DNA of 30,991 bases from an uncultured Bacilli bacterium (GTDB lineage: Bacteria; Bacillota_I; Bacilli_A; RF39; UBA660): the NCBI GenBank assembly GCA_934130175.1, contig CAKOXP010000018.1:1-30991 (forward strand). The letters are read 5' to 3'. This document shows positions 23,785-30,991 of the stretch, in pieces. A program made the position numbers and the translations under genes. The stretch's first letter is position 1; each line of letters opens with the position of its first letter. The notes under the pieces are model-generated. The model worked only from the letters and a program-made list of their open reading frames with translations, was not told where the DNA came from and searched no databases.

Positions 23785-24450
23785 ATGAAAATTTTAGTGG
23801 TTGATGATGAAGAATTAATAAGAGATGTTATCAAAGAATATTTAGAAGCTAATAACTATATAGTTGAAGAAGCTAGTAATGGTGTTGAAGCATTAGAAAA
23901 ATTAGAAAATAATAAATATGATTTACTAATATTAGATATTATGATGAAAGAATTAGATGGTTTTAGTATGCTTGATAGATTAGATAAAAGTAAAATGATT
24001 CCTACTATTGTTTTATCTGCTAGAGGTGAAGAATATGATAAACTTCATGGATTTGACTTAGGAATTGATGACTACTTAACGAAACCATTCTCACCAAAGG
24101 AGTTAGTAGCCAGAGTAAAAGCTATCTTAAACCGCTCTTCTAAAAACTTACCCACTCTTTATAAATATAAAACTTTAGAAATTAATTTTTCAGCTCATAC
24201 TATAAAAATAGATAACAAACTCATTAATTTAACCCCTAAAGAATTTGAAATCCTCTCCTATTTAATTAAGAATAAGAACATTGCTATTTCAAGAGAACAA
24301 CTTCTATCTAAATTATGGGGCTATGATTTCTTTGGAGATGATAGAACTATTGATACTCATATTAAACTACTTAGAAATAATTTAGGTAAATATAGAGAAC
24401 TAATTGAAACAGTTCGTGGAATTGGATATAAGTTTAATGATGAAAAGTAA
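23785..24450 (+). CDS. OmpR-family response regulator
   Basis: The 221-aa product has a receiver domain (~1-118) with acidic pocket D7-D8, phosphoacceptor D51 (LLILDIMM), S78 (VLSAR) and K100 (YLTKPF). A C-terminal winged-helix DNA-binding domain follows (~125-220; LTPKEFEILSYLIKN, SREQLLSKLWGYD, TIDTHIKLLRNNLG, VRGIGYKF). It is full length and all key residues are intact. AGGAGGG precedes the ATG. The downstream kinase gene overlaps its end by about 14 nt, so they form a pair. Targets are unknown; the window's surface-protein genes are candidates only by proximity. Confidence 0.95.
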   Translation: MKILVVDDEELIRDVIKEYLEANNYIVEEASNGVEALEKLENNKYDLLILDIMMKELDGFSMLDRLDKSKMIPTIVLSARGEEYDKLHGFDLGIDDYLTKPFSPKELVARVKAILNRSSKNLPTLYKYKTLEINFSAHTIKIDNKLINLTPKEFEILSYLIKNKNIAISREQLLSKLWGYDFFGDDRTIDTHIKLLRNNLGKYRELIETVRGIGYKFNDEK

Positions 24451-25825
24451 TAGTTTAAAAATAGAAATATGGAAATATTTAATAATATTTTCCCTGCTTA
24501 TATTAATTTTTCTTTGGACTTTTCAAGTCCTTTTCTTAAATAAATATTATGAGTATGTAAAAACTAACGATATAAAAGAAGTTGCCTTAAAAATTAAGAA
24601 TTCTAAAAGTAGTAATGAACTTGAAAATATTATAAATAATTCAGCATATGATAAAAATATTTGTGTTGAAATAACTAATAGTAAAAATACTATTTACTCT
24701 AGTAAGTATTTATCAAGAGGTTGCTTAAGGCCTAATGAGGAAAGTGTTAACTACAAGCAAGATTTTATAACTAGCAATTTAAGTAAAGTTAAATACCGTA
24801 TTGTTAATCCTAGATTCGACAATAAAACTATTGTTTATGCAGTTAAATTAGATAATGATTTATATGCTTTCGTAAATACTTCTATTGAACCAATTGATTC
24901 TACAGTAACAATTTTAAAGAATCAATTAATCTATGTAACATTAATAGTTTTAATATTATCATTTATAGTTGCTTACTATATTTCTAAACATATTTCAAAA
25001 CCAATTGTAAAAATAAATAGTGCTGCAAAATCTCTTGCTAAAGGAGAATATAATGTTGTGTTTGACTCTGAAACTAACATTGATGAATTGAAGGAGTTAT
25101 CTTCTACACTTGACTACATGCGTGATGAGTTATGCAGAACTGATGAATTAAGAAGAGATTTAATGGCCAATGTTTCTCATGACTTGAAGACACCTCTTAC
25201 AATGATTAAAGCCTATGCTGAAATGACAAGAGACTTACACATAAACAATAAGAAAAAACAAAAGGAAGACATGAATATCATTATTGAAGAAGCTGATAGA
25301 TTAGCTGTTTTAGTAAATGATATATTGACACTTTCAAAGATGCAATCAGAACTAGATAGTTTAGAATTAACTGAATTTGATTTAACAAAACTGATAAAAG
25401 ATATTTTAAAAAGATATAAAATATACAAAGAAACTTTGGACTATAACTTTATCTATGATGAGAATGAAAAGTTAATGATTAAAGCTGATCAGAAAAAAAT
25501 TGAACAGGTAATTTATAATCTGATTAATAATGCTATCAACTATACTGGTGATGATAACAAGGTAATAATTAAAACGATTAAGAAAGAAGATACCATAAGG
25601 GTTGAGATAACTGATACTGGTAAAGGTATCAAAAAAGAAGATATTCCCTATATTTGGGATAAGTATTATAAGAATGAAAAGAAACATAAAAGAAATGTTG
25701 TTGGAACTGGACTTGGACTAAGTATAGTAAAATCAATTTTGGAATTACATAAATATAAATATGGTGTGATTTCTAAAAAAAATATTGGAACAACTTTCTA
25801 TTTTGAAATAAAAAGAAGTCTATAA
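24437..25825 (+). CDS. Membrane sensor histidine kinase
   Basis: The product is about 462 aa. TM1 lies at ~12-34, an extracellular sensor domain at ~35-162, and TM2 at ~164-183. HAMP follows at ~184-236. The HisKA phosphoacceptor is H248 (NVSHDLKTPLTMIKAYAEM). The HATPase domain has the N-box (NLINNAINYTGD), G1 (DTGKGIKKEDI) and G2 (GTGLGLSI). All catalytic motifs are intact. The sensor domain is of unknown fold and holds two Cys (NICVEI and RGCLRP). Two adjacent ATG codons (24437 and 24440) lie inside the regulator's last codons; the longer open frame from 24404 has no ribosome site. It phosphorylates the partner regulator. Confidence 0.93.
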   Translation: MMKSNSLKIEIWKYLIIFSLLILIFLWTFQVLFLNKYYEYVKTNDIKEVALKIKNSKSSNELENIINNSAYDKNICVEITNSKNTIYSSKYLSRGCLRPNEESVNYKQDFITSNLSKVKYRIVNPRFDNKTIVYAVKLDNDLYAFVNTSIEPIDSTVTILKNQLIYVTLIVLILSFIVAYYISKHISKPIVKINSAAKSLAKGEYNVVFDSETNIDELKELSSTLDYMRDELCRTDELRRDLMANVSHDLKTPLTMIKAYAEMTRDLHINNKKKQKEDMNIIIEEADRLAVLVNDILTLSKMQSELDSLELTEFDLTKLIKDILKRYKIYKETLDYNFIYDENEKLMIKADQKKIEQVIYNLINNAINYTGDDNKVIIKTIKKEDTIRVEITDTGKGIKKEDIPYIWDKYYKNEKKHKRNVVGTGLGLSIVKSILELHKYKYGVISKKNIGTTFYFEIKRSL

Positions 25826-25839
25826 ATTAGACTTTTTTT
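25816..25839 (+). terminator. Terminator between convergent kinase and TasA-like genes
   Basis: AAGTCTA (25816-25822) and TAGACTT (25828-25834) form a 7-bp stem with a 5-nt loop, then seven T on the plus strand. The minus strand also has a T-rich tail after the stem, so it may serve both genes, whose stop codons are 12 nt apart. Confidence 0.75.
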
Positions 25840-27385
25840 AATATTCTATACTTGATTTAGCTACTTCTATTGCTGGTCGTGTTCCCATAGTTCCACCGTT
25901 AGAAACATCATTAGATGCATAAAAGCTAAAAGATGATGTTGAACCCCATGCAATATATGATGAAGATGACATAGGTGTCTCTAGCCAAAAACCGTTCATT
26001 GATGTTGTTGATAATACAGATGATGTATTCTCTGCAAAAAATTCACACTTTTTTCCAAAGCTAATTCTGATTGGATTATCATCTGTATCTGTATAACAAG
26101 CTTTTTTAACTTCAGCTAAAGTTAATAATCTTGCTGCATATCCTTCATAGCTAAATGATGCATTCAGTGTTCCAGCATCAGTTGTATTACCACCATTTTC
26201 ATTTACAATTGTTCTTACTTGATTTGTTAGGCTTACATTACTCCATTGGGAAGTTGTTGGTAATTGTTTTATAGCAATACTAGGACCCTGATTATTTTGA
26301 TATGCTTCACTATATGCAGCACCAGCTGTGTTTAGTGGTTTTCCTTCTGACACATTATTATAATAAGTCAAAACTGCTACTTTAGAATCTAAATCAGTTA
26401 CATAATAAAATCTCTCTGTTTCTGCATCATATATTCCATCTCCGTTGACATCGCAGTCAAAGGCATCTCCTGTTGAAAGTATGCCATCTGTAGTAGTTTT
26501 GTTACCATAAGTTATTTCACCACCAGAAGTATAACCTTCATCAACACAATAAGATCTAGTACAAACTTCTGTGTGAAGTGTTGTTGCTCTCTTACAAACA
26601 GGAACGGGTCCTGATTGTGTTGCTGAAACACGTAACTCAGTATAAAAAATCTTATCCATTATATCGTTTTCAGCCTTTGAATCTATCCAAACTTGTAACG
26701 AATATGTATTTGTTTGACCTGGTTTAATCATCCCTAAATCTAACTTACGATTTGGATTTGTTCCTGTTGTTGATAGTAATGCTGATTCTGATGGAGTTTT
26801 TGTTTCATATGTATAAGATGTTCCAAAATAGTTCTTAAAAACATCAAAAGCTTCTAAAACAGTACAATCTTCTGTTAATTTATCATTTAATGATGACATC
26901 AAGCCTTCAACATTTGATCCGGTATTATCAGCTACTGATGTAAATTTATGTTTGCTAGAATCAAAACTTCCTAAATAATTACCTTCTACAAATTTTATAG
27001 TAGAAATTGTACTACTCTGTGTTACTATTCCGTTATTTCTAACTAATTTATATCTAATTTTGTCATCTTCTATTCTTGTTTCATTATCTGATAAATCTAA
27101 GTCATCTAAGTATAACGTATAATCTACATTTGTAGTTCCTTTATTTGTTAGTGTAAACGTATATTTTTGTGTTGATTTTCCTTGTCTTTCCGACATTGGT
27201 ACTGCTTTTTCTAGTTTTATTCCCTCACTTGTTGTATCATCTAAAATTAATTCTAAGTTTCCTGCTGTTATTTTATTTACTATCTCCGATTTTTTAGTTA
27301 TATTTAACCAGGCATATGTTGTTCCTATTATTACTACTAGTGTTAGCAATAGTGCAACTACTAATAACTTTTTATTATTTTTCAT
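25838..27385 (-). CDS. TasA/camelysin-like secreted protein with C-terminal lectin-like domain
   Basis: The product is about 515 aa. The signal peptide (LLVVALLLTLVVIIGTTYAW) followed by SEIVNKITAGNLELILDD and YTFTLTNKGTTNVDYTLYLDD is typical of TasA/camelysin-type N-termini. TasA forms biofilm fibres and camelysin is a surface protease. The beta-domain runs to about residue 255. Next come a Cys-rich link (VCTRSYCVDEG) and an acidic DxDxDG-like calcium motif (DCDVNGDGIYD). The C-terminal domain has IAIKQLPTTSQWSNV, YAARLLTLAEV, GFWLETP and GTRPAIEV, in the style of C-type-lectin/FGE-like surface domains. AGGAGAG lies before the ATG at 27385. No sipW is in the window. An exported adhesin is the likely role. 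Confidence 0.72.
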   Translation of the reverse strand: MKNNKKLLVVALLLTLVVIIGTTYAWLNITKKSEIVNKITAGNLELILDDTTSEGIKLEKAVPMSERQGKSTQKYTFTLTNKGTTNVDYTLYLDDLDLSDNETRIEDDKIRYKLVRNNGIVTQSSTISTIKFVEGNYLGSFDSSKHKFTSVADNTGSNVEGLMSSLNDKLTEDCTVLEAFDVFKNYFGTSYTYETKTPSESALLSTTGTNPNRKLDLGMIKPGQTNTYSLQVWIDSKAENDIMDKIFYTELRVSATQSGPVPVCKRATTLHTEVCTRSYCVDEGYTSGGEITYGNKTTTDGILSTGDAFDCDVNGDGIYDAETERFYYVTDLDSKVAVLTYYNNVSEGKPLNTAGAAYSEAYQNNQGPSIAIKQLPTTSQWSNVSLTNQVRTIVNENGGNTTDAGTLNASFSYEGYAARLLTLAEVKKACYTDTDDNPIRISFGKKCEFFAENTSSVLSTTSMNGFWLETPMSSSSYIAWGSTSSFSFYASNDVSNGGTMGTRPAIEVAKSSIEY

Positions 27386-27470
27386 TTTATACACTCTCCT
27401 CTATTATTAGAATATACTTATATTATTTTTCATGTCAATTATTTTTGCTAAATAAAAGTACTCTTTACAA

Positions 27471-27498
27471 AAGAAAAAGTCAAGTGTGTTTCCTGACT
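27471..27498 (-). terminator. Terminator after the small membrane protein gene
   Basis: On the minus strand AGTCAGG pairs with CTTGACT (arms 27498-27492 and 27484-27478, one G-U pair), loop 7 nt, followed by T-rich sequence. It overlaps the stop codon of the gene ending at 27497. Confidence 0.65.
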
Positions 27499-27778
27499 AT
27501 TTGTTTGTTTCTTTTTTGATTAATTCTTTATTTTTCTCTATTTTCTCTTTCTTTTCATAATCATAGATAAGATATGCATTTAGAGCTATTATACCTGATG
27601 CCATCCCTATTAATGCAATGCTTTCAGTATCTACTTTTCCATAGATACATGCAACAGCTGTTGTTTTTATAACTGATACCATCGTTTCAGCTTTTATTAA
27701 CTTACCCAAGATTATATAATAATCTATAATCTCTGTTTCTTTTAAGAAACCGGTAATTTTCTTCTTATTTAATATCAT
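27497..27778 (-). CDS. Small membrane protein of unknown function
   Basis: The product is 93 aa. The N-terminal half is amphipathic (ITGFLKETEIIDYYIILGKLI). One helix lies at ~55-72 (IALIGMASGIIALNAYLIYD), and the C-terminus is a charged Lys/Glu tail expected in the cytoplasm. No family is recognised; the overall pattern recalls small phage or holin-like membrane proteins, but nothing specific supports that. AAGGGG lies about 10 nt before the ATG. It stands alone between HelD and the TasA-like gene. Confidence 0.6.
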   Translation of the reverse strand: MILNKKKITGFLKETEIIDYYIILGKLIKAETMVSVIKTTAVACIYGKVDTESIALIGMASGIIALNAYLIYDYEKKEKIEKNKELIKKETNK

Positions 27779-27906
27779 GTTATTGAAACCCCTTCCTAAT
27801 CAATACTTACTAATACAAACCTGTTAGCGACAATTTGATATTATAGTTATTAAAAGAGCTTTTGTCAACGATGTTCAACCAGAATAATTTTTTTACAAAC
27901 ACAGTA

Positions 27907-29934
27907 TTAATTATAAATATAGAGTTCATGCTGAGCTCTAGTACAAGCAACATAAAGCAAGTTTCTTTCATCTTTTCGGTAAGAATTTTCTCTATTGTTA
28001 TAAACTATTACAGCATCAAATTCTAATCCCTTAGCAATATATGAAGGTACAACTACTAGATCTTTATTAAATTTGGTAGTAGATTCTTCTATTAAAGATA
28101 TAGGCAAGAAAGTGTTTAATATCTTATAAATCTTATTTGCCTCTGTTAGATCTTTTGTAATAATCGCTACCGACTTATACTTTTTAGTTAGTTTATAAAT
28201 ATCACTTTCTAAACTTTTTCTTAAATCAACATTTTTTCTAAATACAATTGGTAAATTAGTTTCTTTTCTAATTGCATTAACATGATGTAAATTTAAGATT
28301 TTATTTGTATAGTTTATTATTTCTGGTGATGATCTATAAGTTTTAAGTAGTTCTAGATACTTTGTACTATTATCAAAAATATCTTCTAATTCTTCTAGAG
28401 AATCATACTTATAATATGGATTAATATTTTGATTAACATCACCTAAAATAGTAAACTCTGCCTTTTGAAAGATATTAGCTATTATTATATATTGTAGTTT
28501 ATTATAATCTTGAGCTTCATCAATAACTACTTGATAGATATTTGCCTCATATATAAAACCAGCAAGTTTACCCTTTAAATAGCTAAAAAGTAAGGCATCT
28601 TCATAATTTAAGACTTTCTTATTAACAAATTTTTTAATTTCAGTATCAGTAAGGGATACTCTACAATATTTACTTCTATAAAAGTTAGCGTATATTTCTT
28701 TGAAGTCTTTTTTGAAGTTAATCGCTTTATCTATTAATTTTCGAAAGGTAGCTGTTTTTTTACTACTACCTTTATAGAAGTTACTAGATAATCTTGAAGC
28801 TATTTCATCTAATCTTTCAAATAAAGGAAACCTATCATATTTATAAGTTAACATTTCATTTAACTCTTCTAGAGTCATTAAATGATTTTTAGATTCTTCA
28901 ATATCATCTATGAATTTAGCGTTTTCTATGTATTCGTTTATATAATCATCTAAATCTCCTATAACCATATCACTTTGCTTATATTTTACTAAGCTAGGAT
29001 TCGTTTCTTGATAAGTATAATATCTTGATATGAACGATGAAAATGTTTCAATTTCTTTATACTCATTTATAAAACAAGTTAGATAATCATTAAATGTAGT
29101 TTGAAGAGTATTTTCTTCTCCTAATTCTGGTAAAACATTAGAAATGTATTCAGTAAAGACATTATTTGGAGAAAATATTAAGATGTTGTTGCTGGTTAAG
29201 TTTTTCATTCTGTATAAAAGAAAAGCTATACGATGAAGTGCAACTGTAGTCTTACCTGAGCCAGCTATTCCTTGAACAATTAAATTATGATCTTCTAGAT
29301 TACGAATAACTTTATTTTGTTCCTCTTGAATTGTATTAACAACACTTTTCATTTTTTCATTAGATGAGGTTGCTAAAACTTCCTGTAGGACTTCATCATC
29401 TATATTTAGGGAATTATCAAATACTGTAAGAAGCTTATTATCTTCTATTTTATATTGTCTCTTACGAAGTAGTTCTCCAGAAATTTCTCCTGCTGGAGCA
29501 ATATATTTACAAGGACCAGTTTCATAATCATAAAATAAACTACAAATTGGGCTTCTCCAATCATATAAAATATTATTTAGATGATGATCTTTTAAGTATG
29601 TTAAAGAAATATAAATATTAAATATTTCACCATCAGTATCTTTAAATACAATTGAAGCAAAATAAGGTTTCTTTTTAATACGTAATAATCTTTTTAGATA
29701 TTTTTCTTTTTCGTATACTTTAGACGATTCTGTATTAGTTAGACTCTTGGCTTGAGAAATATCTCCATCATCAAAGCTTGAAGAATCACTCCACACTATT
29801 TTCTTAAATTCAATTAAGTTTTCTTCACTAACTTTAACATCTTTTTCTAAATCAATAATAGTATCGCTTACCAAATGTGATACCTTTCTTAAAATTATCT
29901 TTTCTTTATTAAGTTCTTTATCGTCTATTGTCAT
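27907..29934 (-). CDS. helD: HelD-like superfamily 1 helicase / RNA polymerase recycling factor
   Basis: The 675-aa product begins with a helical N-terminal arm (~1-85). The HelD-type domain follows (YFASIVFKD, YDWRSPICSLFYDYETGP, LLRKRQYKI, EEQNKVIRN). The ATPase core has Walker A GIAGSGKTT (222-230), Walker B VVIDEAQDYN, motif III ILGDVNQNI, motif IV TYRSS, motif V IAKGLEFDAVIVYN and motif VI LLYVACTRAQHELYI. In Bacillus subtilis HelD frees stalled RNA polymerase from DNA using ATP. This copy is about 100 aa shorter than B. subtilis HelD, within the range of variants. GGAG lies 8 nt before the ATG at 29934. No neighbour is coupled. Confidence 0.88.
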   Translation of the reverse strand: MTIDDKELNKEKIILRKVSHLVSDTIIDLEKDVKVSEENLIEFKKIVWSDSSSFDDGDISQAKSLTNTESSKVYEKEKYLKRLLRIKKKPYFASIVFKDTDGEIFNIYISLTYLKDHHLNNILYDWRSPICSLFYDYETGPCKYIAPAGEISGELLRKRQYKIEDNKLLTVFDNSLNIDDEVLQEVLATSSNEKMKSVVNTIQEEQNKVIRNLEDHNLIVQGIAGSGKTTVALHRIAFLLYRMKNLTSNNILIFSPNNVFTEYISNVLPELGEENTLQTTFNDYLTCFINEYKEIETFSSFISRYYTYQETNPSLVKYKQSDMVIGDLDDYINEYIENAKFIDDIEESKNHLMTLEELNEMLTYKYDRFPLFERLDEIASRLSSNFYKGSSKKTATFRKLIDKAINFKKDFKEIYANFYRSKYCRVSLTDTEIKKFVNKKVLNYEDALLFSYLKGKLAGFIYEANIYQVVIDEAQDYNKLQYIIIANIFQKAEFTILGDVNQNINPYYKYDSLEELEDIFDNSTKYLELLKTYRSSPEIINYTNKILNLHHVNAIRKETNLPIVFRKNVDLRKSLESDIYKLTKKYKSVAIITKDLTEANKIYKILNTFLPISLIEESTTKFNKDLVVVPSYIAKGLEFDAVIVYNNRENSYRKDERNLLYVACTRAQHELYIYN

Positions 29935-30036
29935 AATATCTTCTCCATCTACATTAAAAATATATCATAAAAATAGTTAAGATTCTAGATTATTGATATT
30001 TATTTACAATAGTTATTTACAGAATAAAAGATGCTT

Positions 30037-30825
30037 TTACGCAGTTCTTTTATACATATACACTGTTATATAAGGTTGAAGAGTACTTGTTGTAAATGAA
30101 GTTCCAGAACCTGTTGCTCCAGAAGTTGTTGTAGACTGAGTTGCCGTTGTTAATTTTGGAATTGTTACAGAACCCGTTACTTTATGAGTATGTGCTCCTG
30201 CGGCATCTGATGTTATTGTTCTTGCACTATAGTAGTTAAAGCTAACACCATATTTATATCCTACACCAGTTTCACTCTCCCATCCAAATTGATTTATAGT
30301 ATGGGTATGACTGCCAGCTGACTCAGCTGTTAAATCCAGTGTTGTAGTTTTTGTTTCTGATATGGTATGTGTATGACTAATAGTATGTGTATGACTTGGT
30401 AAGTTAGCTGTTGATAGTGTTGTCGAGTTTGACTTACTACCACCTGTTTTTTCGACTGTGTTAAATGACGAATCATTAGTATCAACACCTATGAGTGTTT
30501 TTCCTGTTCCATAAGCTACCCATGTTCCGACACCAAGTGTTGAGGCAACCACCTTAGGATCTGATATAGATGTTGTTATATAAATACTTCCTTTTGGATA
30601 TATTTTTGAAATTATATTAGTAGATAAATTTGTTAATTGATTAGAGAATTTAGTACAGGTTCCATCTATTGCCGCTTGAACATTGGTTACCCCTAAAGAT
30701 GAATTATCTGTATATCCAATTTTTGATGCACTAATTGCATAGTTTGTTGCTGCATAAGCACCACCTATGGAAATAACACAACCAATCACTACAATTATAC
30801 TTATAATCACTATAGTTTTTTTCAT
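30037..30825 (-). CDS. Secreted tail-collar-like surface protein, cassette E
   Basis: The product is about 262 aa. The signal segment (VIISIIVVIGCVISIGGAYA|A) is almost the same type as in cassette C. The linker NYAISASKIGYTDNSSLGV and VQAAIDGTCTKF and a short coil come next. The tail-collar-like domain opens IYPKGSIYITTSISDPKVVA and continues WVAYGTGKTLIGVD. HxH motifs are frequent (LPSHTHTISHTHTI, AGSHTHTIN, AGAHTHKVTG), and the C-terminus is LQPYITVYMYKRTA. It shares its middle with cassette B, while the signal region is closer to cassette C, so the family looks mosaic. The ATG at 30825 follows AGGTGG by 8 nt. A Thr/Ser-rich stretch lies between HxH blocks. Predicted exported and phase-variable. 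Confidence 0.85.
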   Translation of the reverse strand: MKKTIVIISIIVVIGCVISIGGAYAATNYAISASKIGYTDNSSLGVTNVQAAIDGTCTKFSNQLTNLSTNIISKIYPKGSIYITTSISDPKVVASTLGVGTWVAYGTGKTLIGVDTNDSSFNTVEKTGGSKSNSTTLSTANLPSHTHTISHTHTISETKTTTLDLTAESAGSHTHTINQFGWESETGVGYKYGVSFNYYSARTITSDAAGAHTHKVTGSVTIPKLTTATQSTTTSGATGSGTSFTTSTLQPYITVYMYKRTA

Positions 30826-30859
30826 TATAGATACCACCTACTTTATTATATCTAAGATT

Positions 30860-30890
30860 ATTATACCCCCCCCCGAACAAAAAAAATCAA
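30860..30890 (-). promoter_or_regulatory. Poly-G promoter, cassette E (G9)
   Basis: TTGATT (30890-30885) and TATAAT (30865-30860) are 19 nt apart with nine G (30874-30866) touching the -10 box. The leader to the ATG is 34 nt, as in cassettes B and D. Confidence 0.78.
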
Positions 30891-30910
30891 GCACAAATTT
30901 TTGCTTGATT
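30879..30910 (-). terminator. Cassette E hairpin with T-run
   Basis: AATCAAGCA/TGCTTGATT arms (30910-30902 and 30893-30885) with an 8-nt loop are followed by eight T. No gene is visible between it and the right window edge. Confidence 0.7.
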
Positions 30911-30929
30911 TGGTATGTAAATTTTCAAT

Positions 30930-30964
30930 GTAAATGCACCTTTTATATCTAAACGTGCATTTAC
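30930..30964. repeat. Inverted repeat near the right edge
   Basis: GTAAATGCAC (30930-30939) and GTGCATTTAC (30955-30964) are perfect 10-bp arms with a 15-nt loop. On the plus strand A/T-rich sequence with a T-run follows after a short gap. It could be a terminator or an operator; the neighbouring gene is outside the window. Confidence 0.4.
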
Positions 30965-30991
30965 TTTTAAAAAAGTTTTTTTATAATAATT

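Noticed and set aside
25838..26200. Diversity-generating retroelement acting on the lectin-like C-terminus
   Set aside because: No reverse transcriptase and no template repeat of the variable region are visible in the window.
17054..30825. Tail-collar genes as part of a prophage
   Set aside because: No capsid, portal, terminase, tape-measure, lysis or integrase genes are in the window, the copies are scattered among housekeeping genes, and the proteins have signal peptides.
1..30991. Mycoplasma-type code with TGA as tryptophan
   Set aside because: TGA ends the phosphatase at 13311 in a normal ATGA overlap, and full-length genes are read without internal TGA.
1..30991. CRISPR array, insertion sequence or integrase
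   Set aside because: No regularly spaced direct repeats and no transposase or recombinase motifs were seen; the repeated units found are the five promoter cassettes and the pseudopilin repeats.

Overview
The window is very AT-rich, mostly coded on the minus strand, with strong Shine-Dalgarno sites (AGGAGG, AGGTGA). It carries a SpoVB/MurJ-type flippase, type IV pilin-like leaders, a TasA/camelysin-type leader, an OmpR/HisKA two-component pair and a HelD helicase. Together these point to a low-GC Bacillota, probably an uncultured gut Bacilli/RF39-like or Mycoplasmatota-related lineage. The lineage is an inference. TGA is used as a stop (13311-13314), so the ordinary bacterial code fits.

The most striking content is a dispersed family of five expression cassettes, all on the minus strand, at about 0, 17.9, 18.8, 19.8 and 30.9 kb. 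Each has the same order: a hairpin with arms AATCAAGC/GCTTGATT and a T-run; a run of 9 or 10 G; TATAAT; a short leader with AGGTGG/AGGTGA; and a small gene. The second hairpin arm contains TTGATT, which fits a -35 box. The non-G part of the -35/-10 spacer is exactly 10 nt in all five copies, so spacer length is 10 plus the number of Gs. This is the expected design of a slipped-strand phase-variable promoter. The four complete genes encode signal-peptide proteins with a tail-fibre-like linker (GYTDNSSLGA..VQAAID) and a C-terminal phage tail-collar-like domain with HxH motifs and the ending PY(I/T)TVYxYKR. The fifth is cut by the left window edge. There are no phage structural genes nearby, so these look like cell-encoded, switchable surface proteins.

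Other regions, left to right. 0.1-2.7 kb: a membrane-anchored acidic coiled-coil protein and a divergent lipid flippase. 2.7-7.3 kb: two giant pseudopilin-like proteins with cysteine-rich repeats. 7.3-11.8 kb: a serine acetyltransferase-like protein, tRNA-Glu, an unknown membrane protein, gltX, tRNA-Gln and an unknown protein. 11.9-16.6 kb: a tightly coupled seven-gene operon in which three histidine phosphatases are interleaved with a YgjV-like membrane protein and an MFS-like transporter, followed by a beta-lactamase-fold hydrolase and an HD protein. 16.7-20.3 kb: a DUF4186 protein, three of the cassettes and a DUF3592-like protein. 20.3-23.6 kb: tRNA-Arg, a lipoprotein, a DUF1003 protein and two enzyme-like proteins that seem to have lost their active sites. 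23.8-25.8 kb: a two-component system on the plus strand. 25.8-30.0 kb: a TasA-like surface protein, a small membrane protein and HelD. 30.0-31 kb: the last cassette.

The recurring theme is the cell surface: switchable collar proteins, adhesin-like pseudopilins, a TasA-like protein and a sensor kinase. All functional statements are predictions from sequence alone.
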